Source: Venturia oleaginea
Lineage: Eukaryota > Ascomycota > Dothideomycetes > Venturiales > Venturiaceae
Direction of reading: 5' to 3'
Length of the DNA stretch: 64,000 nucleotides
Assembly: GCA_013176395.1 (NCBI GenBank)
Contig: JABMLP010000014.1
Coordinates: forward strand, 372,001-436,000
Part shown: piece after piece, positions 12,715 through 24,457 of the stretch
Position numbering within the stretch: position 1 is the stretch's first letter
Layout of the letters: every line of letters begins with the position of its first letter
Made by a program: the position numbers and the translations under genes
The notes under the pieces: generated by a model
Database searches by the model: none
Told to the model about the DNA's origin: nothing
The model's input: only the letters and a program-made list of their open reading frames with translations

Positions 12715-12980
12715 CTATAAAATTCCATACTTCTTGGGATGACGTGCGAATTAGTTCCAAAAAGATTGAAGCGTGAACTATGACCCGACAGAAAACACAG
12801 AGCTTACTTTTTTGCCAAGCTGCTCCACCGTCTTCGCCTTCTTAAAACCATACATCCGCCTCAGAAACTGTGGCGCCATGTCAGAAATAATATACAAACC
12901 TCATCGTTCACGACATATTGTCGATTGAGGCAAGCCGCGAAAAAAGCTTCCCGCGAGGCGTAGGGTTGAGAACTCGTCAT
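12715..12980 (-). CDS. Tiny spliced ORF, unknown
   Basis: Exon 1 (12980..12900) encodes 27 residues starting MTSSQPYASREAFFAACLNR. Exon 2 (12867..12808) adds 20 residues, including FLRRMYGFKKAKTVEQLGKK, in phase 0. Both junctions have plausible GT and CACAG borders. A third exon after an ACTAATT branch-like site would end with a TAG at 12715-12717. The phase-consistent splicing is the only support. It may be the remnant of a longer gene. Confidence 0.3.
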
Positions 12981-13387
12981 GGTATCTTTATGTTAGGATG
13001 TTAGCAAAGAAGCATGGAAGTAGAAAAATCCAGGTGCAAAACTCATACCTTAATAGACAGCTTCTGAGGATCGATGCAAGCTTTGAAAGCGATGAGGTTG
13101 ATCGTGAATCGCAAGTCGCTAGCAATGCGTGTTGTGCGTGACCACTGCAAGCTTCAGAGATAATATGTTTGTTTGTCCAACACCAAAGATATGTCCCCAA
13201 GAACTGATTTTCATGTCTTGATGGATTGCAGGATACCGTCCCTTAAAGATATTTTCTTTGATCAACTGACCAATCAATCCACCTCGCATTCGATTTATCG
13301 GCTCCTTGCGTTAGACTTGTTAAAAGGAAGAGTAATTATGTTTAGTCAAATGAATCGAGAATCTTTACTTTATACCTACATTACAAC

Positions 13388-14540
13388 CTACTCAATCTTG
13401 ATGCAAATCTTGCCAAAATGTTTCTGGTCCCACATATACTGGTAAGCATCTTTGGCTTCATCAAGAGTGAAGACCTTCTCATCTACCACAGGATGGATGT
13501 CATTTCCTTCGATGGCGCGGTTCATGTCCTCAAATTGCAATCTGCTGCCGACAAGAACACCGCGAACAGTGCAAATGTTCATCAGACAGTCGAGGAAGCT
13601 TGGTTGGTCCTTTGTCATGCCACCCACAAATCCGATAATAGAAATGACACCGTCGATTTTGATGGCTGCGAGAGACTGTAATAACGTCAGTTGAAATTTT
13701 TGAAACAAATGATAGAAAGAGAACATACCTGTTTCATTGTCGTCGGTCCACCAACTTCAAGAATGTGAGTGACACCTTGTCCATCAGATGTCAACTTCTT
13801 CGCCGTCTCACCCCAGTTTGCATCTTCTTTGTAATTGATGACATGGTCAGCTCCCAGCTTCTTCAATGTCTCAGCCTTCTTCGCACTTGACGTCGTCGCA
13901 ATAACAGTGGCACCAGCAGCCTTAGCAAATTGCAAAGCAAAAATACTCACACCACCAGTTCCCTGCGTCAAAACAGTATCGCCCTGCTTCAATGCCCGAC
14001 TCTCAAGTCCATAAAGTCCGTTCCACGCCGTAAGTGCCGCACAAGTCAATGTCGCTCCCTCCAAGAAATTCAGATTCTTGGGCATGTGAACAAGACCTTG
14101 CTCATCATATGCGCCATACTGCCTCAGAGAGCCATCGATTGTACCTCCAACGCCTGTAGTATTCGAGTATGTATCCAGGGATCCGCCGAGATGTGCTTGA
14201 TTGAAGAGCGTCAAGACCTTGTCGCCAGGCTTGAAGCGGTGGACGTGACGTCCGACGGATTCGACGATTCCTGCTCCGTCGGAGGCGGGGACGACGCCGT
14301 CTTTTTGGGCGAAAGGGTACTTGCCCTGAGGAATTATGAGGTCGCGGTAGTTGAGGGAGGCGGCTTGGACTATGAAAGGTGTCAGCAAATTTTGTGATTT
14401 GATATATGAGTATGATGTATACATTTCACCAAGACATCTTTGTCACCAATGGCAGGAATAGGTGCGTCTTTGGTGAATTTGAGGTCGTCAAATCCACTCT
14501 TGCCAGCTACCGTCCATTGTTTCTGGGTATTTGGTGTCAT
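13388..14540 (-). CDS. Zinc-independent MDR alcohol dehydrogenase/quinone oxidoreductase-like protein
   Basis: The medium-chain dehydrogenase/reductase superfamily reduces or oxidises alcohols, aldehydes or quinones with NAD(P)H. Three exons (14540..14423, 14369..13729, 13675..13388) sum to 348 codons plus stop, with GTATAC and GTATGT donors. The catalytic GroES-like half contains SLNYRDLIIPQGKYPF, DGAGIVESVGRHVHRFKPGD and LTCAALTAWNGLYGL. The Rossmann half has TQGTGGVSIFALQFAKAAGA, then ATTSSAKKAETLKKLGADHV. No Cys/His cluster for catalytic or structural zinc is seen. The C-terminus is typical (KDAYQYMWDQKHFGKICIKI). It is probably cytosolic. The substrate cannot be told from sequence. Confidence 0.88.
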
Positions 14541-15065
14541 TTTGAAAGGTGTAATGATTTGCTGTGGTCAACTGAATGATACAGAAGAAGGGGGGTTTTA
14601 TACAGTAGCTTTGAGGAGTTACCAAGTACTGTTAGGTACTCCATATTTGCAGTCTCGTCGTTTCTTTGTGATTGTTAATATGACGTTATCCACGGGGTTA
14701 GTACGGATATCGTTCGGATGGTAGGGAAGTCGCTGTGATCATCTCTGTTAGGATCGAATTAAGCTTAGATCGTGTGCCATGTCGAGGAAGTTGTTCAGAT
14801 GTCCAGATGGGGGAGAGATTCGAGATGACAAAGCCAAAGCGGTTACATTGCCTCTTTTGGCATCTCCGCTTTGGCTGACATTAAATATGCCCTTCTTTCT
14901 TGAACGCTGTAATTCCATTTCATCAACATCTTCGTCTTCATCTTGACTCCTAGAAGATTGACTCTTATCACATTGGTTGGTTGGTTTGTACGATATCGAC
15001 ACTATCTTGTTGAAACGAGTGTACTACTTCTGGATTGTACGTGTCATCTGTCTTCGTAACCTCCT

Positions 15066-16336
<1,271 letters not shown>

Positions 16337-16663
16337 CTGATATACTTTGATCATTGAATGATGCCATTGCGAAGTAGTATCAATGCTTTCTGCAAAGCCG
16401 TACTTGGTTGATTGTAGCTCTATTCAATGATTAGACAGGTGCGCAAGCTGACGAAGTCTTGGATATACTTGTGAGTGAATTTTCTTTGGAGGACAGGTGA
16501 AAAAAGATGAATAATACGAGCAGGTAGAAGAGAGGGGTACTGTTATATACGACAACTGCCCCGCATGGCGATTTCGGAGTTTCCATAAGGAGGATCCCGG
16601 AGAACTACCATGTGTAACCGCCTCCGCAATTACAACTCTATATCGATTCGATCGAACGTTCAT

Positions 16664-17410
16664 ATGTCAGGTCTGGGAGAATCGAACGACTTACCAGTCG
16701 AGACAACAGCTGCTATCTTTCTCGATAACGCACCTTCCGGGGTTTGTTGCATAGGATCGATCATCGAAGCTCCGTTGAGAAAGTTCATACCCGTTGGCGC
16801 CGTGTTCTTCACCACCTCCCTGAGCCTTTCCAGTGGTCCTTTACCCTTGGGTTCGTCGTTATGTCCAACCAGGCCTGAATTCTGTCTGAGCAGGTCTGAC
16901 CCACTGCTGGCAGCAAGATAATCTTGATATTTATCCCAAGCCTCAATAGGTAAGCAGCCGTAACCAATCTAGGGGTCAAACACATCAGCTAAGTTATCCA
17001 GACAGGGTCTTGAGAAAATATTTCACCTTCATGCCCTGTATTTTCTGTACTGCATTCCAGGTTTTACAGTCGGAATCGTCCAGTTTCTTGGGCCACATAC
17101 GTAGCACTAAATCATTCTCCCATTCAGCTGAAATCTTGATGTTCAGCTTCTCATGTTGCTCATCACTCTTTTCACGTCTGTCCAATGCTTTCTGAGACTG
17201 TTCAAGACATGCGAGACTATCTTGCATCAAACCTCCCGCTTCCCAATAATTGAGGAGACCAATAAGCCTCAATTGATTTTCCGGCAAATATGTTACAGCC
17301 AGACCACGATTGTCGTAGCCAACTTTCAGCCACGCCCTGAATGAAGATATGCATTCAAAGCTGGAAGACCTTGTACGCGTCCCAAACCCATCCTCTGACT
17401 GCCAATGCAT
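16664..17410 (-). CDS. Unassigned helical protein, partial model
   Basis: The segment 17410-16994 reads without a stop. It contains FRAWLKVGYDNRGL, LPENQLRLIGLLNYWEAGGL and a charged helical stretch, ending FLKTLSG. After a probable intron (acceptor CCCCTAG near 16971) the frame continues with GCLPIEAWDKYQDYLAASSG, then LERLREVVKNTAPTGMNFLN and LSRKIAAVVSTG, ending near 16664. The amino-acid composition argues for a real gene. The W..VG...LP..QLR..GLL pattern recalls HeLo/prion-inhibition domains of fungal incompatibility proteins, but this is weak. Upstream exons (toward 17773) could not be joined. There is no sign of a catalytic motif. Confidence 0.42.
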
Positions 17411-18130
17411 TAAAATTCGAAATTATCGCGCGTCTCTTTAATCAACAAGAACTGGCATTGTCAGGCAGGGTCTCGAGCCGAAAACGAGCCTGGAGCGTTT
17501 TGATGAGAGCCAGCACAAGTGGTGTCGAAGTAGAGACAAGGCATGTTGCATTCACCTCGGTATGGCGCAGATAATTACGAAATGCCGGCCGAAGAGCCTT
17601 AGCAAATCCCTCCAGTTGATTGTCGCAACAAGAAGAAAATGAAAAGTATTCTCTTGGTACAAAATGGAGGCCGACTCTGGAGACATCTGACGATTGACTG
17701 ATTCCAGGTCCGTTCTGGACAAACGATGTTGTGCGACTAACCCTGCCGAACTCTTCACGATCGATGATATCAAAATACTAGATTACTTGAATAGTCAGAG
17801 TGACTTCATCAATCAAATATTCCCATATGGTATTTGGGTATTACAACAAATTCTACAAACTTGAGAACAATTTGGATAAATTTCTTGTGAATCTTTTCTT
17901 CAGTTGAAAGTAGGAGCCCATCAAGCAATTAATGCTGCTGTTAGCGATTTACATCGTAAGAGGAGAAAGAGCATTGTATAAGTTACCTAAAGAGGTTATC
18001 GAATTCAGTCATCGAACGTTGCTCCAAAACAATGTGCCTGTATCAATGTGTTGCTAGTACTCGAGCAGCTTACTATAGAGTTAGCTATGCCTTTAGATAA
18101 GATGTGATCCATCCAAAATCACGAACAGTC

Positions 18131-18842
18131 ATGTCAATCACTTTCGAAGACCACTACCAAGTCTTGGAGCTTGATTGCATGACTACCACGATTGTCGATA
18201 TACAAAACAAATACGACCTCGCAATCCTAAAATGTCTTCCAGAGGATGAAAACTGTCCAGCATGCAGGGAGTACAAGAATTCACAAGCCCAAAAGCTCCA
18301 AGATAGCACGTACCATGAAGATAAACGGCTTTCCTTACGCCAAGCAAAGTTGGCCAAAATCCAAGATTACGATGCTGGTTTCATCAAAATATCTGACGCC
18401 GTCGACACGATCGAAAAGTACGACGTTGAGATCAGAGCTTTTATTCAAGAGGCAGTGGAATGGTTCCCAAAAGTAAAAAAAAAACTTTCAATTCCCATGA
18501 GTGTATCGCTCAATACTTTCCAAAGCAAGATGGCATTTACCTTTGCGAGAAAACCTGAAGAAAGAGATTAAAAACTTCGACTATCTAATGGTAACATACA
18601 GGGAGCTTAACCGCAGTATGGCTATGAGGATGTTATCATCGACGGTAGAGTACATGATGGAAGATGTGGACTATGCGCGAGATGAAGTCAGGAAGTTTGA
18701 GACATTTCATGGGGCTGGGAAGCAGATGGCGAATCACAATCTCAAGGAAAAATTGAGGGAGTTGCAACAGGAAGAGAGCGACGGTGGAGATGATGTAGAT
18801 GTACGAGTTGGGGATGAAAATGAGGAAGAAGTGGAAGCTTGA
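18131..18842 (+). pseudogene. J-domain-like protein with degenerate HPD, frame broken
   Basis: The N-terminus FEDHYQVLELDC..TTTIVDIQNKYDLAIL resembles the first two helices of a DnaJ domain. The HPD tripeptide needed to stimulate Hsp70 is replaced by LPED, so classical co-chaperone activity is unlikely. A possible CPAC pair follows. The first frame ends at 18571. A second frame (about 18520-18842) carries a helical, acidic C-terminus (VEYMMEDVDYARDEVRKFET). The shift lies shortly after a run of ten A at 18475-18484. No intron that joins the frames was found. It could be a pseudogene or a sequencing slip. Confidence 0.45.
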
Positions 18843-18900
18843 AGGGCAATATGGTATCGTGCTCATTACCATATACATGCCCGATTTTTAGCTTCTTAAT

Positions 18901-19751
18901 TCATACGGACTTGCCTTTAGCTGCAGCGACTTTCTCCGCTAGCCATGTTGCGCCTGGAGTGTATGAAGACGAGTAAGATAAATGACCGCCTGTCGAGGTC
19001 AGAGCGAGCTGTGGAATGGCATGACTGTCGACTCGATTAGCATTGAACCTCTTCAAGCTCTCATCACTACATACCTTTCGCAGATTGTGTCAATAGGAGT
19101 GACGGATTTCAAGTCGCCAAATCCATTGCAGAAAGTGCGGACCTTCTCTGGAGGGAAAGTTTTGATCTTTCCACCTTCCGCAGTAAATTTTGTGTCCCCA
19201 AACAGGAGCACTGCTGCAATGCGAGACTTCACGTTCTCCGCGAGTGACTCGACTGCTTTGTGCTGAATGGCAGCGCCTTGGGAGTAGCCTCCACCAATTA
19301 CTGTCAAGAGTCAATAACAGACAAAGCCATTTAGCATCGGGAAAATTGCCTACTGGTAGTATTCGGGCAGTTCAAAGCGGCCGTCTCATAGATTCTCTTC
19401 GCATTTGCAACTCCAACAGGATCGGCACCATCGGCTCTCATATTGGTCATGAGACCAGCATCGTAGGTAACCCCCTCTACTGCAAGAGATGGAAACTTCG
19501 ATTTGATGGCTGTTACCAACCCCGCACCCACAATGGCACCCTACGTTTTGGTCAGTCAATTGTTGCAAAATTCTTTTACAAATATCGCTCACTATGTTGG
19601 CAGCCTCTGTTGTTCCGCGAACCCAAACAAATGCAACATCTTTACAAGCTCCATTTGTAATTTCTTGCATGACCTGTCGACCCTCCAAGGTGACTAAATT
19701 TGGCATGGCCGCAGCCAGTGAGGCGAAAAGGACTGTGATACAAACCTTCAT
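18901..19751 (-). CDS. Cutinase (secreted serine esterase)
   Basis: Cutinases hydrolyse the ester bonds of plant cutin outside the cell. Four exons (19751..19593, 19540..19354, 19300..19075, 19024..18901) sum to 231 codons plus stop with consistent phases. A signal peptide (MKVCITVLFASLAAAMP) is followed by CKDVAFVWVRGTTEAANIG, the family's strand with the oxyanion region. The nucleophile serine sits in IGGGYSQGAAIQHKAV. A C..D..C region NGFGDLKSVTPIDTIC follows, and a late histidine in TSTGGHLSYSSSY completes a Ser-Asp-His triad. Length (about 200 mature residues) is typical. It implies contact with plant material, as a pathogen, endophyte or saprotroph. Confidence 0.93.
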
Positions 19752-20688
19752 CTTGAATGAATGGAAGATGAAGATGATAGAAATTCTTTAAGAATGATCG
19801 AGGTGCTCGAACACGTCTATTAGTACCAAGGAAACAGAGTTTCGCACATCTGTAAGTGAGATAGCGTCGCTACAAGCTGCTCCTAGGCTTTTCTTTGCGA
19901 CCGTTGTCGAACTCAAATTAGTACAGGTTACGATGCGGCCGAAGGCTGTGTATTTAGATGTGCTCTATTGTGAATCCATCTGTATCTCCATGAGAGCTGG
20001 ACAGAGTTCCATCGCTCCATCACTCGACGACTCTACATATCCAGATGGTCCGAGGCAGCCATACTAAAGTCCTGATGGAGAAGAATGGGAATGAGGAAGT
20101 GGAGTTGCGAAGGAGGAAAAAAACATCGCGTCGATTTAAATTGCCGAGGCGACGGTGTTTCCTTGACCAATCAGTGAGTAGAAATGGCCAACTCCTGTCT
20201 TCGTCTCGCGTATATAGTTCTCCCTCCCTCCCACTCTACATTTATTCTCCTCTACGCCCGCATTGTCCTTCACCAAGTCCAACGTTTGTAAATCTTCGAC
20301 ATGCCATTTCCATCGCAAAGGCCGCAAATTGACACGAAGTAAAGAGCACAGTGGGTCTAGCTATTCACGGACTTGACTTAAGATCAACATCGATGATTTT
20401 CTAGCAGTCTGGTTTGAAGACCTCGCCAGAATTTTTATCGATGGCATACACGATTTAGGAGACGAATTTAGTGATGAAGGAAGTGGGAAGAAGAAGAGCA
20501 AGGATGGGCACGATGATGAAGAGAGGATAGGAGACGAGGAACCCAAATGTGTTCCAATACGGTCTTTTCCTCTGCCAGCCGGGCCTCAATTCCTGCCCCC
20601 TTCATGACAGCTGAAACCAGTCTTATACTTTCAAACCAACATGAGAATCGACAATTGTCTCGCAAATTCTTTTTTGAAAGTTACTATA
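19752..20688. other. Intergenic, no gene seen
   Basis: The region between the cutinase start and the pogo element contains pyrimidine-rich tracts (around 20210-20270) but no domain-bearing frame. The cutinase promoter should lie at its left end. Confidence 0.45.
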
Positions 20689-21747
20689 ACGTATTCCACC
20701 ACCGAGCCGGCCACACCATCGAGCCGGCCACTTTTCCTTGGCACAGCCCTTATCCTCTTCAACACGCAATGTCTCAACAACGCAACGCGATAGCCGTTCA
20801 AGAAGAAGGCAGAATTGATCTCGCTCTTCAGGCCTATACCTCTGGCCAATTTCAAAGCCTACGGCGCGCTGCTGCAGCCTTCAACATCAAACACCAAAGG
20901 GCCTCTGATCACCTCATTCATCGCATATCCTCCAGCCGCTTGATGTGGTCTGCTTCTCGCCGTTGAAGTGCAAGTACTCTCAACGAGTTCGAGTCTTGGC
21001 ACGCCGACGCGTCTACCATATCAACAAAGAAGGCTTCCTCCCGGCCTTCAAAGACGCATTTTTCGATGTGTTTACAGAAGAGAACTGTCGAAAGGCTTTT
21101 GAGATGGTAGGGCTAGTCCCTATTAACGCGGAGGTGGTATTGGATCGCCTTGAAGTACGGCTACGTACCCCACCAGCACCCCCACCGCAGGAGACGCCGT
21201 GGCAGTCCAAGACTCCAAGCAATACTCAAGAATTTGGATCTCAATCAAAGCTTGTACGCGAATCTCTCACTCGGTCACCAGTTACTGCGCAGACTGGCTT
21301 CTCTCAGCTTGTCAAGGGCGCTGAATTGATGCTGCACCAGAACGCTCTACTTATTGCACGAAACCACGAGCTTGAAGAGCAATTGGCAGTAATGACGAAG
21401 CGAAAATGGCGCAAAAGGAAGTGGATCCAGCAAGGTGGTACTATAGAGTACGGGACTGCAGCAGCGTAGGTAGCTGCTGAGGCTTCTGTAGCGCCTCAGA
21501 AATCAAAGAAGGCTCGTGGTAGTGGTGATCAAGAAACAGGCCGGCCAGCTTTACGGCGCTATGGGAACTGCGGCGCGACTGGGCACAATGCGCGAAGGTG
21601 TAAAAAGGATATTGAGATATCTTCTGAATCAGATAGCTTGGAATCTATTGTTGATAGCGATAAAATTGAAGAGGCGTAATATGAGTTGGTCGTGCCAAGG
21701 AAAAGTGGCCGGCTCGGTGGTGTGGCCGGCTCGGTGGTGGAATACGT
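20689..21747 (+). mobile_element. Internally deleted pogo/Fot1-type DNA transposon
   Basis: Terminal inverted repeats of about 56 bp flank the element: 20689-20744 reads ACGTATTCCACCACCGAGCC onward and 21692-21747 is its reverse complement with about one mismatch. Each TIR holds a direct duplication of CCGAGCCGGCCAC. TA dinucleotides lie at the borders, as expected for Tc1/mariner-pogo elements. The interior encodes only the first and last parts of a transposase. At about 1.06 kb it is a non-autonomous derivative. Confidence 0.85.
20769..21679 (+). pseudogene. pogo/Fot1-type transposase remnant lacking the DDE core
   Basis: The start encodes the DNA-binding helix-turn-helix region (GRIDLALQAYTSGQFQSLRRAA then AFNIKHQRASDHLIH). 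Near 20945-20960 the sequence jumps, in another frame, to the transposase C-terminus (YHINKEGFLPAFKDAFFDVF; VPINAEVVLDRLEVRLRTP). The whole catalytic DDE domain is missing. A TAG stop (21467-21469) precedes the terminal zinc knuckle. That knuckle reads YGNCGATGHNARRC, so its first cysteine has become tyrosine. The copy cannot encode an active transposase. Confidence 0.85.
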
Positions 21748-21987
21748 CAATTCTAATCTGTTCGAAATTACAACTACTATCCCCAGAAGGTAGAGGTAGA
21801 CGTGAATTCAAGGCCTCACTGTGCCTGTTCAGTTTAGCATCGCGATACTCAAGATAAGATCGAGGTCCATAATCCTTCTCAAACATATATTATGCGGGGA
21901 CTCCAATAGGCTTCCCCTTTCAAAACTTACTTACACGAAAAAAGAGCTCTATTTTTTGCAAATATCCGAACGCCTGTTGGAGGCCAT

Positions 21988-23249
21988 TCACTTCATTTGA
22001 TCAATCAACCCATGCTCGACAAAATTATCAATGACACTCTGCTCCAGGGTAAGGAATCCATCTTTTCTTCCAAATGACTTCAACAACTCAACACTTCTGG
22101 CTTTGGGGACAACAATCGAAAGATCCTTTCCTTGGTTGGGCGCATCTTCTTGGAATGTCTTTTGCGGGACGTTCTTACGCAGCACGGCCAGAACGTCGTT
22201 GTAATTGAAAGGGTCGGCAAAGCCGAAGATACGTTCGTTCTCAACCTCTGGGTTCAAGAGTGCAATGACGTGAAGACGGGCAGCGTCTCGAACATCAACG
22301 TGGTATTCTGCACCGTATTAGTCACATGAGAAATTGAAGCGAAAATGGACTTACGTGGTGGTAGGAAGGCGACCAATTGCTCAAATTCTTCGCGGTTTGC
22401 TTTTACGAGGTTTTTCACAAATGAAGCGGTGGACTGATTTGCCTGTTCCTTGGGAGAAAGAGCTGGGCCAATTGTCGCATCAGGCAGCACTATTCACTGT
22501 TAAATTGATGGTTCTTTTATAAAGTGACTAAAGTCATACCAGTGTTGAATACGAAGCCAGGCTTTTCCTCTTTCACAAACTTCCATAACGCCTGCTCAGT
22601 TTGGGTCTTACTAGCAGCATATACCGTGTATGCTCGACTAGGCTCGTAAGGAGGTGGCGCCCATGCCTGCTCAACGGCCGGCTCGTTCCAGGAGTCGTGC
22701 TCGATAGTGAACTCCTTGTTCGGATATGGCAAAGTTGCTGCAGTGGAAGAAGATGTAAAGACAAATCTCTTTACGGTAGGAATAGCCGCTGCAGTTTTGA
22801 TAACATCGACACCGTATTTAATGGTTGGAGTGATGATTTTATTGGGATCGGGCCCAAAGGAGTTATCTGAGACAGCTAGAGTGGGATTAGCAGGCATACA
22901 GGCTTATAATTCAAAATATCGTACTATGAACTACTCCATGAACACCTGGTAGCTGTTAGCAAATATCAAGTCAATACGGATGATAAGTCCATTAACCTTG
23001 GAGGACATCTTCGAGAGCCTTGACCTCGGATAGATCTTTTACTTCCACCAGTTCAAACTTGTCTTTTCCATATTTACCATCGAAGAATGTTGTCATCCAT
23101 GCGTTTTTCTGCGCATTTCTCACAATACCTCGAACTCGATAACCTGCAAGCAAAATCTGGTCGGCGATGTGGCTTCCAATGAAGCCATTGACTCCTGTTA
23201 CGAGGATCAATGATCCTGCTGGAAGTGCTGGGTTCTGGTAGGGAGACAT
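21988..23249 (-). CDS. Extended SDR NAD(P)-dependent reductase (Gre2/dihydroflavonol reductase-like)
   Basis: It probably reduces aldehydes or ketones in the cytosol. Five exons (23249..22997, 22946..22926, 22875..22540, 22489..22355, 22307..21988) total 354 codons plus stop, and all phases agree. One exon is only 21 nt. The Rossmann motif is TGVNGFIGSHIADQILLAGY. The conserved strand before the catalytic site is KRFVFTSSSTAATLPYP, and the catalytic Tyr-Lys pair lies in YTVYAASKTQTEQALW. Later family motifs are YHVDVRDAARLHVIALLNP and GFADPFNYNDVL. The length is usual for Gre2-type proteins. The substrate is not predictable. Confidence 0.9.
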
Positions 23250-24457
23250 GTTGGCAGAAGTGTGAAGTATATCGAGACAAGGTGGTAAGGAATGGGGAAG
23301 CTTTAAGTATCAGATGCGATCACGATCAACCGGAGTATCACTAACCGCGAATACACTAAAATGCGCGCGCTGTCAAGGACGACTTCGAGGCTCTGGATGT
23401 TACGCGCGCGGCGCCCCTGTTGGCAAAGACGGACGCTGATTAATTCTGGCAGTGGCTGGTGCTCTGCTGCATAGTATCTTGGCGTCGCATTTACGCCGAA
23501 GCGGACCAATCGATTATGGCAGCATACTAAGGTATTAGAGGGCCATGGCCTAAATGTTGCTGGCTCCTACCCTGAAGTTTACATAGCCCGGCCCTAATCT
23601 GCCAAGCATGGATTTTGTCTACACCGGCGCAAACTGCGAGGATTGCGAGGCCTCTAGGTTTCAGTCCTTGATTGAGCTAATTCGCTCAAATGAATATGCC
23701 GAGGGATATAATGTGTGCGTGTTTAGAACCATAATTGACAAATTGAAGTATGCCTATGGAACTACAATATCAGCTTACAAATTCCGAGCGAGGAGGCCAG
23801 GACACTTGATTGGAGATGGATCTCTTCGTAGGTAGAAGCGATCTTTCCTTCTTACAAATCAAACGAGTGATAGACATGGGTATCAATCATGTCTTGGCCA
23901 CCTATTTTGGGGTGCCAGTTGTAGGTATTGCGTTGGTGCTTGAGAACAGGTAGCTGAGCTGAAATGTCATCCTTTGTCCGCGATAGTACTGTATAGCACC
24001 GCTATTGCAGAACGGAGGGAGGATGTTGGAGCGGATGAAGATGGATGGTTCTCGTATAGTACAATCGATCAGAGCAAGGCTCTGTGGACTCCACTCAGGC
24101 TTCGAAGTGGTAGACCACAACGACAAGGTCGGGAACATCCGGAGAAGTATCTTTGGCCCGGGTCTGGCCTGGCACGATGGCAGTTAGTCAAGGGCGACAA
24201 ACATGACAATTTTGGTGATCGCCGGTTGAAAAGAGGGAGAAGGAGACGTACCCATCCAGAAGATTACTTGGCATATTTTCAAAAGTGAGAGTACGATTAC
24301 AGCTAACTCAGCAGTATCACGTGCTACGAGCTAGAATCGCTTTCTGTTGCTTCTTAGTCAACTTACTCTTCGCATCACAACCACGCGCAGCGGCGCGGTA
24401 ATTCCTCTTCCACCCTACACCATCGCTGATAGACATCTTTCTCGGCCCACGCACATC
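23250..24457. other. Intergenic, no gene seen
   Basis: Several short frames occur, none with a domain or coherent splicing. Near 23340-23420 the sequence is rich in GCGCGC. The last 150 bp form the leader of PRP22; its frame is open upstream of the chosen ATG but without conserved sequence. Confidence 0.4.

Noticed and set aside
16655..16690. T-loop-like sequence GTTCGATTCTCCC on the minus strand, possible tRNA 3' half
   Set aside because: No matching 5' acceptor strand, D-arm or anticodon arm upstream, and the region reads as coding.
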